Below, piece by piece: positions 26,863 through 35,804 of a DNA stretch of 55,508 nucleotides; position 1 is the first letter of the stretch, and every line of letters starts with the position of its first letter. A program made the position numbers and the translations under genes. A model generated the notes under the pieces. That model saw only the letters and a list, made by a program, of their open reading frames with translations, was not told where the DNA came from and did not search any database. The stretch spans positions 1 to 55,508 of the forward strand of contig CAYPXR010000008.1 in the NCBI GenBank assembly GCA_964414585.1. The letters are read 5' to 3'. Source of the DNA: DATEMU01 sp964414585 (GTDB taxonomy: Bacteria; Planctomycetota; Phycisphaerae; UBA1845; UTPLA1).

Positions 26863-26871
26863 TGCTATACT
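26863..26871 (+). promoter_or_regulatory. Extended -10 box TGCTATACT upstream of the CAP-domain gene
   Basis: TATACT (26866-26871) with TG two bases before it, 46 nt before the ATG at 26918. No -35 match. Confidence 0.45.
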
Positions 26872-26917
26872 TGGCGAAGAGTTCGGGAATTCTCCTCGCC
26901 CCTTGAAATACCTTGTC

Positions 26918-27892
26918 ATGTTGAACCGGATGCTCCTCAAAGCCTCGTGTTATTTCGTCATGGCCGCCGGGCTCCTGGGCACAGCCTGCGATACCACCGT
27001 TCCCGATACCACCCCGGTGACGCCGACGCTGGCCGGCCCTCAAGGGTCGGGCTCACAGTCGTCCGGCTCGACGGCGGCCACCGGGGCGACGCAGCTCGAA
27101 CAGCTTGCCCTGGAGCGGATCAACCGCGCGCGATTGAAACCGGCGGCTGAGGCCGCTTTGAACGGAATCGCGATCGATGAAGGCATTCCGGGGCAGATCA
27201 ATGCGACGCCGAAACAAGCGGTGGCGCTCAATGCGGCGTTGATCAAATCCGCCCGGGGCCACAGCGATGACATGATCGCGCGGGATTACTTCGAGCATGA
27301 CACGCCCGAAGGGGTCTCGCCGTTCACCCGGATGAATCAGGCCGGTTATCTCTTTGTGACGGCGGGCGAGAACCTGGCCTGGCGAGGATCCACCGGGAAT
27401 ATCGATTTGGTGCAGACCGTCGAACAGGAGCACGTCGATCTCTTTACGGATTTTGTCATCCCTGACCGGGGGCATCGCGTCACGATGCTCAACGGCACAT
27501 TTCGCGAGGTCGGGATCGGCATCACCCATGGCGTGTTTACCAAGAACGCTCAGAATTACGATTCGATCATGCAGACGCAGGATTACGGGACGGCTCCGAG
27601 TTCGCCGACGTTTGTCCTCGGCGTCGTCTATAACGATGCGAACTCGAACGGGCAGTACGACGCCGGCGAGGGGACGTCGGGGCAGACGGTGATCCTCGGC
27701 GGCACCTCCAAGACCTCGAACTCGGCGGGCGGGTATTCGTTTGCCGTGAATCAAGCGGGCACTTACACCCTTCGCTTCACCGCCAGCAAATCCGTCGACG
27801 TGACGATCAACACGGGTACGCCGAATATCAAGGTGGATTTCGTCAGCGGGTCGCAGATCGTCGTCAACCTCGGCGTCGGCGTATTGAATTAG
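26918..27892 (+). CDS. CAP/SCP-domain exported protein with C-terminal SdrD-like domain
   Basis: 324 aa. A hydrophobic leader ends at Cys26 (LLGTAC, a weak lipobox), then comes a Thr/Ser/Gly linker. The CAP (SCP/PR1-like) domain spans residues ~60-225, with HSDDMIARDYFEHDTPEG, GENLAWRG and the GHRVTMLNG region. The C-terminal ~90 residues (VVYNDANSNGQYDAGEGTSG...) match the calcium-binding B-type/carboxypeptidase-regulatory-like beta-sandwich. The protein is surface or periplasmic; what bacterial CAP domains bind is mostly unknown. Confidence 0.85.
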   Translation: MLNRMLLKASCYFVMAAGLLGTACDTTVPDTTPVTPTLAGPQGSGSQSSGSTAATGATQLEQLALERINRARLKPAAEAALNGIAIDEGIPGQINATPKQAVALNAALIKSARGHSDDMIARDYFEHDTPEGVSPFTRMNQAGYLFVTAGENLAWRGSTGNIDLVQTVEQEHVDLFTDFVIPDRGHRVTMLNGTFREVGIGITHGVFTKNAQNYDSIMQTQDYGTAPSSPTFVLGVVYNDANSNGQYDAGEGTSGQTVILGGTSKTSNSAGGYSFAVNQAGTYTLRFTASKSVDVTINTGTPNIKVDFVSGSQIVVNLGVGVLN

Positions 27893-27945
27893 CGCGGCGG
27901 GTGTTCATTGCCGGTCGCTCCAGCCTTCCTTATCATTCGCGGGCG

Positions 27946-29976
27946 ATGAGCCCGATCTTCATGGCGTTGCTGTTGCTCGCGGGTTGGGGGCTGTTTGCCG
28001 CGCAGGCGGCGCGGCGCTGGCGACTGATGACCATCGGGCCGGGGGAGCATCGGCTGGACCCTGTCGGCGAGCGGTTGCGGCGGACGTGGGAATACGCCTT
28101 TGCGCAGAAGCGGATGCGGCGCTACTGGTGGGCAGGGATCGCGCATCAACTGATCTTTCTCGGCTTTGTCGTGCTGCTATTGCGCACGCTGATCCTCTGG
28201 GGCCGCGGGTTCGACGAGTATTTTGACTTTTGGATTTTCGGGGAGAATCAGCCGCTGGGGAAAGTCTATTCTCTCTTGAAGGACATCTTCGCGATATTGG
28301 TGCTCGCCGGGACGGCCGTATTCTTCTATTACCGGCTGGTCTTGAAGCCGGAACGAATTTCAAAAGGGTTTGAAGGCGTCCTGATCCTGATCATTATCGC
28401 GACGATGATGCTCGCGGACATCATGTATGACGGGGCATCGATGGCCCTCGAGGCGCACGACGAAGCCGGAAGTGTCTTATTTCATACCTACGAACCGGCG
28501 GGTTCCATCGTCGGCATGGGCGTGGGCGGTCTTTCGGACGGAACGCTTGAATTCCTTCAACATCTGGGCTTCTGGACGCACTCCAGTCTCGTCCTCATCT
28601 TTTTGAATTTGCTGCCGATCTCGAAACATTTTCACGTCATTACCGCCATCCCCAATGTCTTTACGCAGAGCCTTGCGCCGCGCGGGCGATTGCCCAATCT
28701 CCCGGACATCGAAGGAAAGCTCGAACGCGAGGAGACGCTCGGACTCAAGCGCATCGAGCAACTTTCGTGGAAGGCGGTGCTCGATCTCTATACCTGTACC
28801 GAATGCGGTCGATGTACGGATCAATGCCCGGCGGCGAATACGGGGAAGCTGCTTTCGCCGAAACAACTGACGCTCGATCTGCGGGATTTTCTGTACAAGA
28901 ACGAGAAGGCGCTGGTTGCCATCAAGGGAAATGGCAACGGCGCGCTGCCCGAGCTGGTGCCGGAGGTCATCAAGCCGGAGGTCTTGTGGGCGTGTACGAC
29001 CTGCGGCGCGTGCGAGACGGAATGCCCGGTGTTCATTACCTATGTGGATAAGATCGTCGAGATGCGCCGGCATCTCGTCATGGAAAAGTCGGAGTTCCCG
29101 GGAGAATTGCAGAACGCCTTTCGCGGAATGGAGACGAATTCGAACCCGTGGAACTTCCCATCGTCGGACCGCGCCGGATGGGCGGCGGATTTGAACGTCC
29201 CGCGGATGAGCGAGAAGCCCGACGCGGCGGTGCTTTTCTGGGTCGGATGTTCGGCGTCGTTTGACGATCGGGCACGGAAGATCGCGCGGGCGACGGCGCA
29301 ACTGCTCAAGGCCGCCGGCGTGGATTTCGCCATTCTTGCCGAGGAAGAGCAATGCACCGGCGACCCGGCGCGGCGGGCGGGGAACGAGTTTCTCTTCCAG
29401 ATGCTGGCCCAGGCGAACGTCGAGACGTTGAATCGGTACCAGCCGAAAACGATCGTGACGAGTTGCCCGCACTGCTTCAACACGCTGCTCAACGAGTACC
29501 CGGATTTCGGCGGGAAGTTCAACGTCGTGCATCATTCGACGTACCTGTCGAAGCTCGTCGCGGAAGGGAAGTTGAAGCCAAAAAATCGGGTCGATGCCAA
29601 AGTGGCGTATCACGATTCGTGCTATCTGGGTCGGTACAACGAGGTTTATGAACCACCGCGCGACATGCTGCGATCGATCCCCGGCCTGACGGTTCTGGAG
29701 CCGCGCGAGACGCGTGATCGGGGGATGTGCTGCGGCGCGGGCGGGGCGCAGATGTTTAAGGAGGAGGAACACGCGCGACCGGGCGCGACGGACGAGCGCG
29801 TAAACCTTCGCCGGACCGATCAGCTCCTGGAGACGAAGCCGGACATGGTCGCATCGGCGTGCCCCTTCTGTCAGCGTATGCTTATCGACGGCCTGGCGGG
29901 GCGTCAGCGGGCGGAAGTACAGCAATACGACGTAGCGGAATTGCTGTGGAAGGCGGTTGAAGCGAAGAACGAATAA
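27946..29976 (+). CDS. Membrane-anchored Fe-S oxidoreductase with CCG domains (HdrD/DsrK-like)
   Basis: 676 aa. About six transmembrane helices (residues 5-250, NarI/HdrE-like, with several His) are fused to a soluble part with two 4Fe-4S ferredoxin motifs (CTECGRCTDQCP and CTTCGACETECP) and two cysteine-rich CCG domains (CPHCFNT, HDSCYLGRYNEVYEPPR, CCGAGGAQM). This layout is known from heterodisulfide-reductase-like and ETF-linked membrane oxidoreductases passing electrons to quinone. TATCAT ends 9 nt before the ATG at 27946, with no ribosome site. No ETF or dehydrogenase partner is adjacent. Confidence 0.85.
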   Translation: MSPIFMALLLLAGWGLFAAQAARRWRLMTIGPGEHRLDPVGERLRRTWEYAFAQKRMRRYWWAGIAHQLIFLGFVVLLLRTLILWGRGFDEYFDFWIFGENQPLGKVYSLLKDIFAILVLAGTAVFFYYRLVLKPERISKGFEGVLILIIIATMMLADIMYDGASMALEAHDEAGSVLFHTYEPAGSIVGMGVGGLSDGTLEFLQHLGFWTHSSLVLIFLNLLPISKHFHVITAIPNVFTQSLAPRGRLPNLPDIEGKLEREETLGLKRIEQLSWKAVLDLYTCTECGRCTDQCPAANTGKLLSPKQLTLDLRDFLYKNEKALVAIKGNGNGALPELVPEVIKPEVLWACTTCGACETECPVFITYVDKIVEMRRHLVMEKSEFPGELQNAFRGMETNSNPWNFPSSDRAGWAADLNVPRMSEKPDAAVLFWVGCSASFDDRARKIARATAQLLKAAGVDFAILAEEEQCTGDPARRAGNEFLFQMLAQANVETLNRYQPKTIVTSCPHCFNTLLNEYPDFGGKFNVVHHSTYLSKLVAEGKLKPKNRVDAKVAYHDSCYLGRYNEVYEPPRDMLRSIPGLTVLEPRETRDRGMCCGAGGAQMFKEEEHARPGATDERVNLRRTDQLLETKPDMVASACPFCQRMLIDGLAGRQRAEVQQYDVAELLWKAVEAKNE

Positions 29977-30045
29977 GAACCGACTCTTTCTGTTTGTGGT
30001 GCGGGCGGATCGGGCCATGTGCCGCCTGGGAGAAGTGGATTGAAG

Positions 30046-30921
30046 ATGAGATTTATCAAATCGGCGTTGCCTATCATCGTCATTCTGTTGTGTAGCTGCG
30101 ACTCCAACCTGACATCGCTGGACGAGCTGTTGTTGAAATCCGGGCCCGAAGGGGACCAGACGCCTTCCACGCTGGGACTTCCCTACGAGGAAGTCCATTT
30201 CGAAACGAGCGGTGGCCGGCAACTCATCGGCTGGTTCATACCATCGGGCTCCAGTAGCGCCAGGGCGACCGTCATGATCCATACCGGCATGCAAGGGAAC
30301 ATGTCGGAGTACTTGCCCATGTTTCCATGGTTCGCCGAACGCGGGCTGAACACATTCGTTTATGACTGGCAGGGGTTTGGGACCAGCGAAGGTCAGAAAC
30401 GGTTCGTCAACTTCGAAGCGGACACCTATTCGGCGGTGGACTATCTGAGATCACGGCCGGAACCCTCTGCGAAAGCGATCGTGCACTTTGGCGTATCCCT
30501 GGGCGCTGCGGCTGCGCTGGGCGCCGCGGCCTATTCGCCCGATCAGACGATCGGCGTTATTGTGTCCGGCGCGTTTGAGCCGGCGACCCTTCCGGTGGAC
30601 TACATCTACTCGCAGTTGTCTCCCTTGCTCGCGCCGCCCGGCATTATTTACGGCGCTGTCTTTTCCCAATGGGCAACGCCATTCTTGTCGCCGCAGACGC
30701 ACATTGAACAGATCAAGGCGCCGGTTCTTGCGGTCATTGCCAAGGATGACCGAGCCGTTCCGCCGGATGTGCAACTCAAATTATTCGATCAGTATCCGGA
30801 ACCCAAGACGATCGTCTACACCTTCGGCGGACACATCGCGGCACACCGGACGGATCCCGATCTGGGGACGAAGATCGTCGATTGGATCGACGGCCTTCCC
30901 GGCCTTCTGCCGGCGAACTGA
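30046..30921 (+). CDS. Alpha/beta hydrolase lipoprotein
   Basis: 291 aa. The leader ends in LLCSC (Cys17), so it is probably lipid-anchored. The hydrolase fold carries the nucleophile elbow GVSLG, an acid in AKDDRAVPP and a late His (GGHIAAH), completing a Ser-Asp-His triad. The early DWQGFGTSEG segment and overall shape resemble the BEM46/FrsA-like serine hydrolases. The in-frame upstream ATG at 30019 would add only 9 polar residues; 30046 gives a proper leader. Confidence 0.84.
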   Translation: MRFIKSALPIIVILLCSCDSNLTSLDELLLKSGPEGDQTPSTLGLPYEEVHFETSGGRQLIGWFIPSGSSSARATVMIHTGMQGNMSEYLPMFPWFAERGLNTFVYDWQGFGTSEGQKRFVNFEADTYSAVDYLRSRPEPSAKAIVHFGVSLGAAAALGAAAYSPDQTIGVIVSGAFEPATLPVDYIYSQLSPLLAPPGIIYGAVFSQWATPFLSPQTHIEQIKAPVLAVIAKDDRAVPPDVQLKLFDQYPEPKTIVYTFGGHIAAHRTDPDLGTKIVDWIDGLPGLLPAN

Positions 30922-30989
30922 CCGTCTCACTAAGCCGTTCTGCCATCGTCGCCTGCTCCTTCGCCGAATCGCGATCCACGCTTTGCCGG

Positions 30990-30995
30990 TAGAAT
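30990..30995 (+). promoter_or_regulatory. -10 box TAGAAT placed for a leaderless transcript
   Basis: TAGAAT ends 7 nt before the ATG at 31003; the spacer TCCCGTC has no ribosome binding site. Confidence 0.45.
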
Positions 30996-31002
30996 TCCCG
31001 TC

Positions 31003-31662
31003 ATGATCCGCAACGTCGCCCGAAACGTCTGGCAGATCTGCACTTTTCCGCCGAACGCGATCAATGCTTATCTCGTAGACGATGTGCTCATCGATTGTGG
31101 CACGCGGTGGGACGCGAAAAGATTCTTGCGCGCCCTGCAGGGCGTTGATCTCCAACTCGTGGTGTTGACGCACGTTCATCCCGATCACCAGGGCAGCGCG
31201 AAGGCGATCTGTGAGAAATGCCGCTGCGCGCTGGCCTGTCACGAGGCGGACCGCGCGGCGATGGAGGGCCGCGAGCCGATGGGGCCGCCGGGGCGGGCGA
31301 TTCGATTTTCCAGCAATCTTCTGGCCGGGCCGCCGCATCCGGTCGAACGCATTCTCAAAGAAGGCGATGACGTCGCGGGCTTTCGCGTCGTCGAAGCGCC
31401 CGGCCACACGATGGGCCACCTCATTTACTTCCGCGAGTCGGATCGCGTGGCTATCGCCGGCGATGTTGCGACGAGTATGAATCTTCTCACGACGCGGCCC
31501 GGCTTGCATGAGCCCCCGACGTTTTTCTGTGTTGATGCGGCGCTCAATCGACAATCGATCCGCAAGCTGGCGGAATTGAATCCGGCGACGGTGCTCTTCG
31601 GCCACGGACCGCCGTGGCGCGATCCTGAGAAACTAAAGGCGTTCGCCGATCGGCTGGAATGA
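31003..31662 (+). CDS. Metallo-beta-lactamase-fold hydrolase
   Basis: 219 aa. Zinc motif LTHVHPDHQGSA (HxHxDH) at residues ~56-62, a later His in EAPGHTMGHL, Asp in IAGDVA, and a final His in FGHGPPW complete the binuclear zinc site. The close of the glyoxalase II/general MBL family fits; the substrate is not evident. It converges on the PFK gene, with 13 nt between the stops. Confidence 0.88.
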   Translation: MIRNVARNVWQICTFPPNAINAYLVDDVLIDCGTRWDAKRFLRALQGVDLQLVVLTHVHPDHQGSAKAICEKCRCALACHEADRAAMEGREPMGPPGRAIRFSSNLLAGPPHPVERILKEGDDVAGFRVVEAPGHTMGHLIYFRESDRVAIAGDVATSMNLLTTRPGLHEPPTFFCVDAALNRQSIRKLAELNPATVLFGHGPPWRDPEKLKAFADRLE

Positions 31663-31675
31663 GAACCGGATGAGG

Positions 31676-33073
31676 CTATTTCTTGACAGCCCTGGGTGGG
31701 GCGCCGCCCGGTGCCGGGATATCGACGTTCAGGCCTCCATCGGCCGGATCGGGAAAGAGCCGCGTCGCCGCCCGACGATAGCGCTTGGCGAATTCCTCCT
31801 GGCTCATCTTCGCCGCCGCCGCGAGTTTGCTGAGCATGGCCGAATCGGCGAGATCCTGTTCTTCGAGGCGGATCATGTATGCCCGGGCGACGCGGTAGGC
31901 GTCGGTGTGGATGTTCACAAGGCGGACGCGCGTGCGGTTGGTCTTGGGGTCGACCATTTCCGCAAAGGTCATCGGCACGAGATTGCTGCTTTGGATGGTG
32001 ACCATCACGCCGCCGGTCAAATCCAGCGTCTCGTCAAGGAGCAAGCGCACGGCCCCGTTGCCGAGATCGCGACAATAGGCCATGTCGAAAGGGATCGGCG
32101 GAGCGCAGCGGAGCATGTAACCGATGGTCTGCGGAATGACGGTCATTTTCTCGCCGCGCGCCTCGAAGCGCCGGCCGAGCTCGTCGGTCAACATGCGGGC
32201 CAGCGGAAACTCGGCCAGCCGCGGGTGACCGGCGGCATCGCGGGGCACTTTCTTGCCCAGCAATCGTTCGAGTTCATCGCAATCGCCGAGTCGATAGGCA
32301 ATGCCTTCGGCGACGACCGCGACGCCGTCATTGCGACCCATCGCCTTGCGTTTGAGCATTGACCCTTCCAGGACGTCGGCGACGTTTTGCAGCGTCGTCG
32401 TCTCGCCGAACTCCTCGGGGATGAGGGTGACCGTTGCGCCGGTGGCCTTGCCCACGCCGAGCGCGAGGAAGCCGGCGTGCCGCCCCATGGCGACGACGAT
32501 GAACCAGCGGCCGGTCGTCTTGGCGTCTTCCATGAGATTGGCGACGAGTTCGGAACCCAGGTCGCGCGCGGTGTTGAATCCGAAGGTCGGAATATCGCCG
32601 GGCAGCGGCAGGTCGTTGTCGATCGTCTTGGGCACGTGGACGACGCGGATACGGCCGTTGGTTCTCTCGGCGACGAGTCGTGCGGAAAGGGCGGTGTCGT
32701 CACCGCCGATGGTCATGACGTGCGTGATGCCCAGTTCCGTGAAGTTCTGCAAAACGCAGTCGATCTTTTTCTTGTCGGCATGGACGAGCGTGGAGGCGTT
32801 GACCTCCGACTCGTCGAGCAAGGTCGTTCGCGCGGTGCGGAGGATGGAACCGCCGTCGAAGTGGATTCGGGCGACGTCCTTGATCTTGAGTTCGACGGTG
32901 TGGCGCTCCGCAACGAACTTGTCGGAGGAGATGTGCTTGAAGCCGTCGTAGAGACCGACGACGGACAGGCCGCGGTTGATGGCCTCGATGGTGGCGGCGC
33001 CGATGACGCCGTTGATGCCAGGCGCCGGCCCTCCGCCGACGATGATCGCGAGTTTGTGTTGTTTAATAGCCAT
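31676..33073 (-). CDS. pfp: 6-phosphofructokinase, diphosphate-dependent type
   Basis: 465 aa. Family motifs: GGGPAPGINGVIG, TIGGDDTALSA and VPKTIDNDLPLPGDIPTFGFNTA. In ATP-dependent enzymes the second motif is GGDGS and the third PGTIDND; Asp (GGDD) and Lys (PKTIDND) at these places are the marks of the pyrophosphate-dependent enzyme, so this one should interconvert fructose-6-phosphate and fructose-1,6-bisphosphate with PPi. The ATG at 33073 is chosen over 33085, as homologues start near MAIKQHKLAIIVGGG. A TTGCGG/TAATAC pair 17 nt apart lies 30-60 nt upstream. The C-terminal tail is Pro/Gly-rich. Confidence 0.86.
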   Translation of the reverse strand: MAIKQHKLAIIVGGGPAPGINGVIGAATIEAINRGLSVVGLYDGFKHISSDKFVAERHTVELKIKDVARIHFDGGSILRTARTTLLDESEVNASTLVHADKKKIDCVLQNFTELGITHVMTIGGDDTALSARLVAERTNGRIRVVHVPKTIDNDLPLPGDIPTFGFNTARDLGSELVANLMEDAKTTGRWFIVVAMGRHAGFLALGVGKATGATVTLIPEEFGETTTLQNVADVLEGSMLKRKAMGRNDGVAVVAEGIAYRLGDCDELERLLGKKVPRDAAGHPRLAEFPLARMLTDELGRRFEARGEKMTVIPQTIGYMLRCAPPIPFDMAYCRDLGNGAVRLLLDETLDLTGGVMVTIQSSNLVPMTFAEMVDPKTNRTRVRLVNIHTDAYRVARAYMIRLEEQDLADSAMLSKLAAAAKMSQEEFAKRYRRAATRLFPDPADGGLNVDIPAPGGAPPRAVKK

Positions 33074-33228
33074 GAAAATCCACACCCGGAGTAAAACGTA
33101 TTATCAGATATCTTCCGGTACCGCAAGGGGCACCATTCACCCGACCTTACATCGGAAGGATAGGAAACGGAATACACAACTGCTTTTTCATTGAACATTG
33201 AGTCGGGTGGCGATCGTGACGGGTGAAT

Positions 33229-35160
33229 TCACTTGGTTGTCACATTGCCCCGCACGGCGAGGATGGGGATGCGAATGCCGTGGCGGACGCCGGTGATGGT
33301 CTCGCCCTTCAATAGATCGACGATGCCGCGGTGGCCGTGGCCGCCGACCACCATCATATCGACGCCGTGCTCCCGGACGAGGCGGATCAGCTCCCGCGCG
33401 ACGTCGCCGTAGCCGAGCAGCGCGCGAACGCCGGGAACGCTCTGTCCTTTCAGGTCCCGCCGGACTCGATCCGCCAGCGCTTCGATGTACTCGGCGTCGT
33501 GGCGGCTCTCCATGTCGTCGGTCTGCGCGCCGTACCACTGTCCGCCGACGCCCTCCACGACGTGCATCAAGACCAGCTCCGCGCCGTGGGACTTCGCGAG
33601 GTTGATCGCCTCGGCGAGCATCGGCGCATCGGTTTGAAGGGCTTCGAGGGCGACGCCGATCCGCTGAAACTTCCGCCCCGCGGTGCTGGCCGCGTCGGCG
33701 ACGTCATCGGCGCGAACCACCGGCGGCACGACGGGCGGTCGATCGCGATGGAAGGCGATGTAGGCGAGGAGCCCCGCCAACGCCGCCGCGATCGGTACGA
33801 CCGTCGACAGAACCAGCCACCGGTAGGGTCCCGCCGCCTCGGTCCATTCGCCGATTTCACCGATGACGAGCTTGACGTTCAGGCCGATGATGATCGCCGC
33901 GACGATCCAGGCGATGATTTTGACCGCGAGCGGATTGGCGAACGGTCCCATCTTTGCCTTGCTGCTGGTGAACTTGACCAGCGGCACGACGGCGAACGGC
34001 AATTGCAGACTGAGAATGACCTGGCTGAGGATCAACAGGCGGTAGGTCCCGCCGTCGCCGGAGATCGCGATCACGATGACGGCGGGGATGATGGCGAGCG
34101 AACGGGTAATCAGCCGGCGAAGCCACGGCCTCATTCGGAAGCGCAAAAAGCCTTCCATGGTGATTTGGCCGGCGAGCGTGCCGGTGAGCGTTGAGCTTTG
34201 TCCGGCGCAGATCAGGGCGATTGCAAAGGCGACGGGGGCGACCCGCGTGCCGAGCAAGCCCTCGAGAAGCTGGTGCGCCTCCCCGATTTCCGTGACGACG
34301 TGCCCGCGACTCCAGAAGGTGGCGGCGGAGACGACGAGGATGGCCGCATTGACGAAAAACGCCGCGTTGAGGGCGACGGCGGAATCGATCAGGTTATAGC
34401 GATAGGCGACGCGGACACCTTCGACGCTTCGATGCACATCGCGGCTCTGGACCAGCGCGGAATGCAAATACAAATTGTGCGGCATGACGGTCGCGCCGAG
34501 GATGCCGATGGCGATGTAAAGGGCCTCGTGCGAAAGCGGCGTGGGAATGAAGCCGGACGCGATGCCGGACCAGGAGGGCTTGCAAAGGAAGATTTCGATG
34601 ACGAAACAGACGCCGATGGTGGTCACGAGCGTCAGAATGAACGCCTCCATCTTGCGGATGCCGAGGCGCTGGATCGCCAGGAGGAGAAAGACGTCCATGC
34701 CGGTGATGAGCACCGCCCACAGCAGGGGGATGTGGAAGAGCAGGTTGAGACCGATGGCGGTGCCGAGCACTTCCGCGAGATCGCAGGCGGCGATGGCGAT
34801 TTCGCAAAGGAGGAAGAGCGTCCAGCGCACCGGCGGGCTGTAAGCGTCGCGGCAGGCCTGGGCGAGATCTCGCCCGGCAACCAGACCCAGGCGAGCGCTA
34901 AGCGTCTGCAGAAGGACCGCCATCAGATTGCTCATCAGGAGAATCCAGATGAGTTGGTAGCCGAAGCGAGCGCCTCCCTCGAGGTCGGTGGCCCAGTTGC
35001 CGGGGTCCATGTAACCGACGGAGACCATGTAGGCCGGGCCGGCGAAGGCGAACATGCGGCGCCACCAATGGCCGTGTGGAATGGTCACGGAGCGGTGGAC
35101 CTCTTCCAGGGAGGCGGTCCGGGACGACCGGGTGACGTTGGGAGTCCGCAGGTTGTTCAT
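33229..35160 (-). CDS. mntH: Nramp-type Mn/Fe transporter MntH fused to a universal stress domain
   Basis: 643 aa. Residues ~30-470 form the Nramp transporter (11 transmembrane helices) with the metal motifs DPGNWATD in helix 1 and MPHNLYLHSAL in helix 6. Residues ~495-640 form a UspA domain (IGVALEALQTDAPMLAEAI; late GGHGHRGIVDLLKGETITG, the ATP-loop region; then PILAVRG). Nramp imports divalent metal by proton symport. The soluble Usp tail could sense nucleotide or stress, which is inference. It is divergent from mntR, and its promoter lies between them. Confidence 0.9.
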   Translation of the reverse strand: MNNLRTPNVTRSSRTASLEEVHRSVTIPHGHWWRRMFAFAGPAYMVSVGYMDPGNWATDLEGGARFGYQLIWILLMSNLMAVLLQTLSARLGLVAGRDLAQACRDAYSPPVRWTLFLLCEIAIAACDLAEVLGTAIGLNLLFHIPLLWAVLITGMDVFLLLAIQRLGIRKMEAFILTLVTTIGVCFVIEIFLCKPSWSGIASGFIPTPLSHEALYIAIGILGATVMPHNLYLHSALVQSRDVHRSVEGVRVAYRYNLIDSAVALNAAFFVNAAILVVSAATFWSRGHVVTEIGEAHQLLEGLLGTRVAPVAFAIALICAGQSSTLTGTLAGQITMEGFLRFRMRPWLRRLITRSLAIIPAVIVIAISGDGGTYRLLILSQVILSLQLPFAVVPLVKFTSSKAKMGPFANPLAVKIIAWIVAAIIIGLNVKLVIGEIGEWTEAAGPYRWLVLSTVVPIAAALAGLLAYIAFHRDRPPVVPPVVRADDVADAASTAGRKFQRIGVALEALQTDAPMLAEAINLAKSHGAELVLMHVVEGVGGQWYGAQTDDMESRHDAEYIEALADRVRRDLKGQSVPGVRALLGYGDVARELIRLVREHGVDMMVVGGHGHRGIVDLLKGETITGVRHGIRIPILAVRGNVTTK

Positions 35161-35223
35161 CTTTGGCGGCGTCTCGAAAAAAAGCCTGGACGACCGCTGC
35201 GGCCGTTTGTAGCTTATGGTACA

Positions 35224-35252
35224 AATTTAGGTCCGCGATAATAGGTTGTCAA
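35224..35252 (-). promoter_or_regulatory. mntH promoter with possible MntR site
   Basis: On the minus strand, TTGACA (35247-35252) and TAAATT (35224-35229) are spaced by 17 nt, a near-consensus promoter starting about 57 nt before the mntH ATG. The spacer carries two copies of ACCTA (AACCTATTATCGCGGACCTAA region), candidates for half-sites of MntR, which is encoded divergently next to it. Confidence 0.6.
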
Positions 35253-35297
35253 GCGGCTTATTTCGGCGGAGAATGGCGATTTGGGAGCGTCCAACGG

Positions 35298-35759
35298 ATG
35301 AAAAAACGTGAAAAATCCCCTGGCAAGGCGGCCGTATCGGCGACTCTACTCGTCCCCGAGAAGCAGGCGAGCAACCACCGCCGGACGCGCCAGGCCCATG
35401 CCAAGGAAATCGCCGAGGATTACGTCGAGGTGATCGCCGATCTGATCGACGCGGGAGGCGAGGCGCGCGCGGTGGATATCGCCCGTCGACTGGGAGTGAC
35501 TCACGTGACCGTCACCAAGACGGTGTCCCGGCTGCAAAAGGGCGGATGGGTGACCAACCGGCCGTACCGGTCCATTTTTCTGACGGAGGCCGGTCGGCGG
35601 TTGGCGGAATCAGCCCGCCAGCGTCATCAGACGGTGACTCGATTCCTTCAGGCCATCGGGGTGAGCGAAGCGGTCGCGCATTCCGACGCCGAGGGCATCG
35701 AGCACCATGTCAGCGATGAGACCCTTCGAGCGATGCGCGCGTTCGTGGCGCAGCACTAG
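35298..35759 (+). CDS. mntR: Manganese-responsive repressor MntR (DtxR family)
   Basis: 153 aa. A basic N-terminal extension of ~30 residues is followed by the winged helix-turn-helix (ARAVDIARRLGVTHVTVTKTV) and the dimerisation domain with metal ligands in AVAHSDAEGIEHHVSDETL. The extension and layout match E. coli-type MntR. Position, head to head with mntH, supports repression of manganese import at high Mn. The ATG at 35298 is chosen because the earlier frame reads through the shared promoter region. Confidence 0.9.
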   Translation: MKKREKSPGKAAVSATLLVPEKQASNHRRTRQAHAKEIAEDYVEVIADLIDAGGEARAVDIARRLGVTHVTVTKTVSRLQKGGWVTNRPYRSIFLTEAGRRLAESARQRHQTVTRFLQAIGVSEAVAHSDAEGIEHHVSDETLRAMRAFVAQH

Positions 35760-35804
35760 GACAATTTTGAAAAACCAAGAGATTGACGGGCGAGCGCGAC
35801 CGGA

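Noticed and set aside
28477..30294. 605-codon minus-strand frame opposite the Fe-S oxidoreductase
   Set aside because: Arg-rich shadow; the plus strand carries clear Fe-S motifs.
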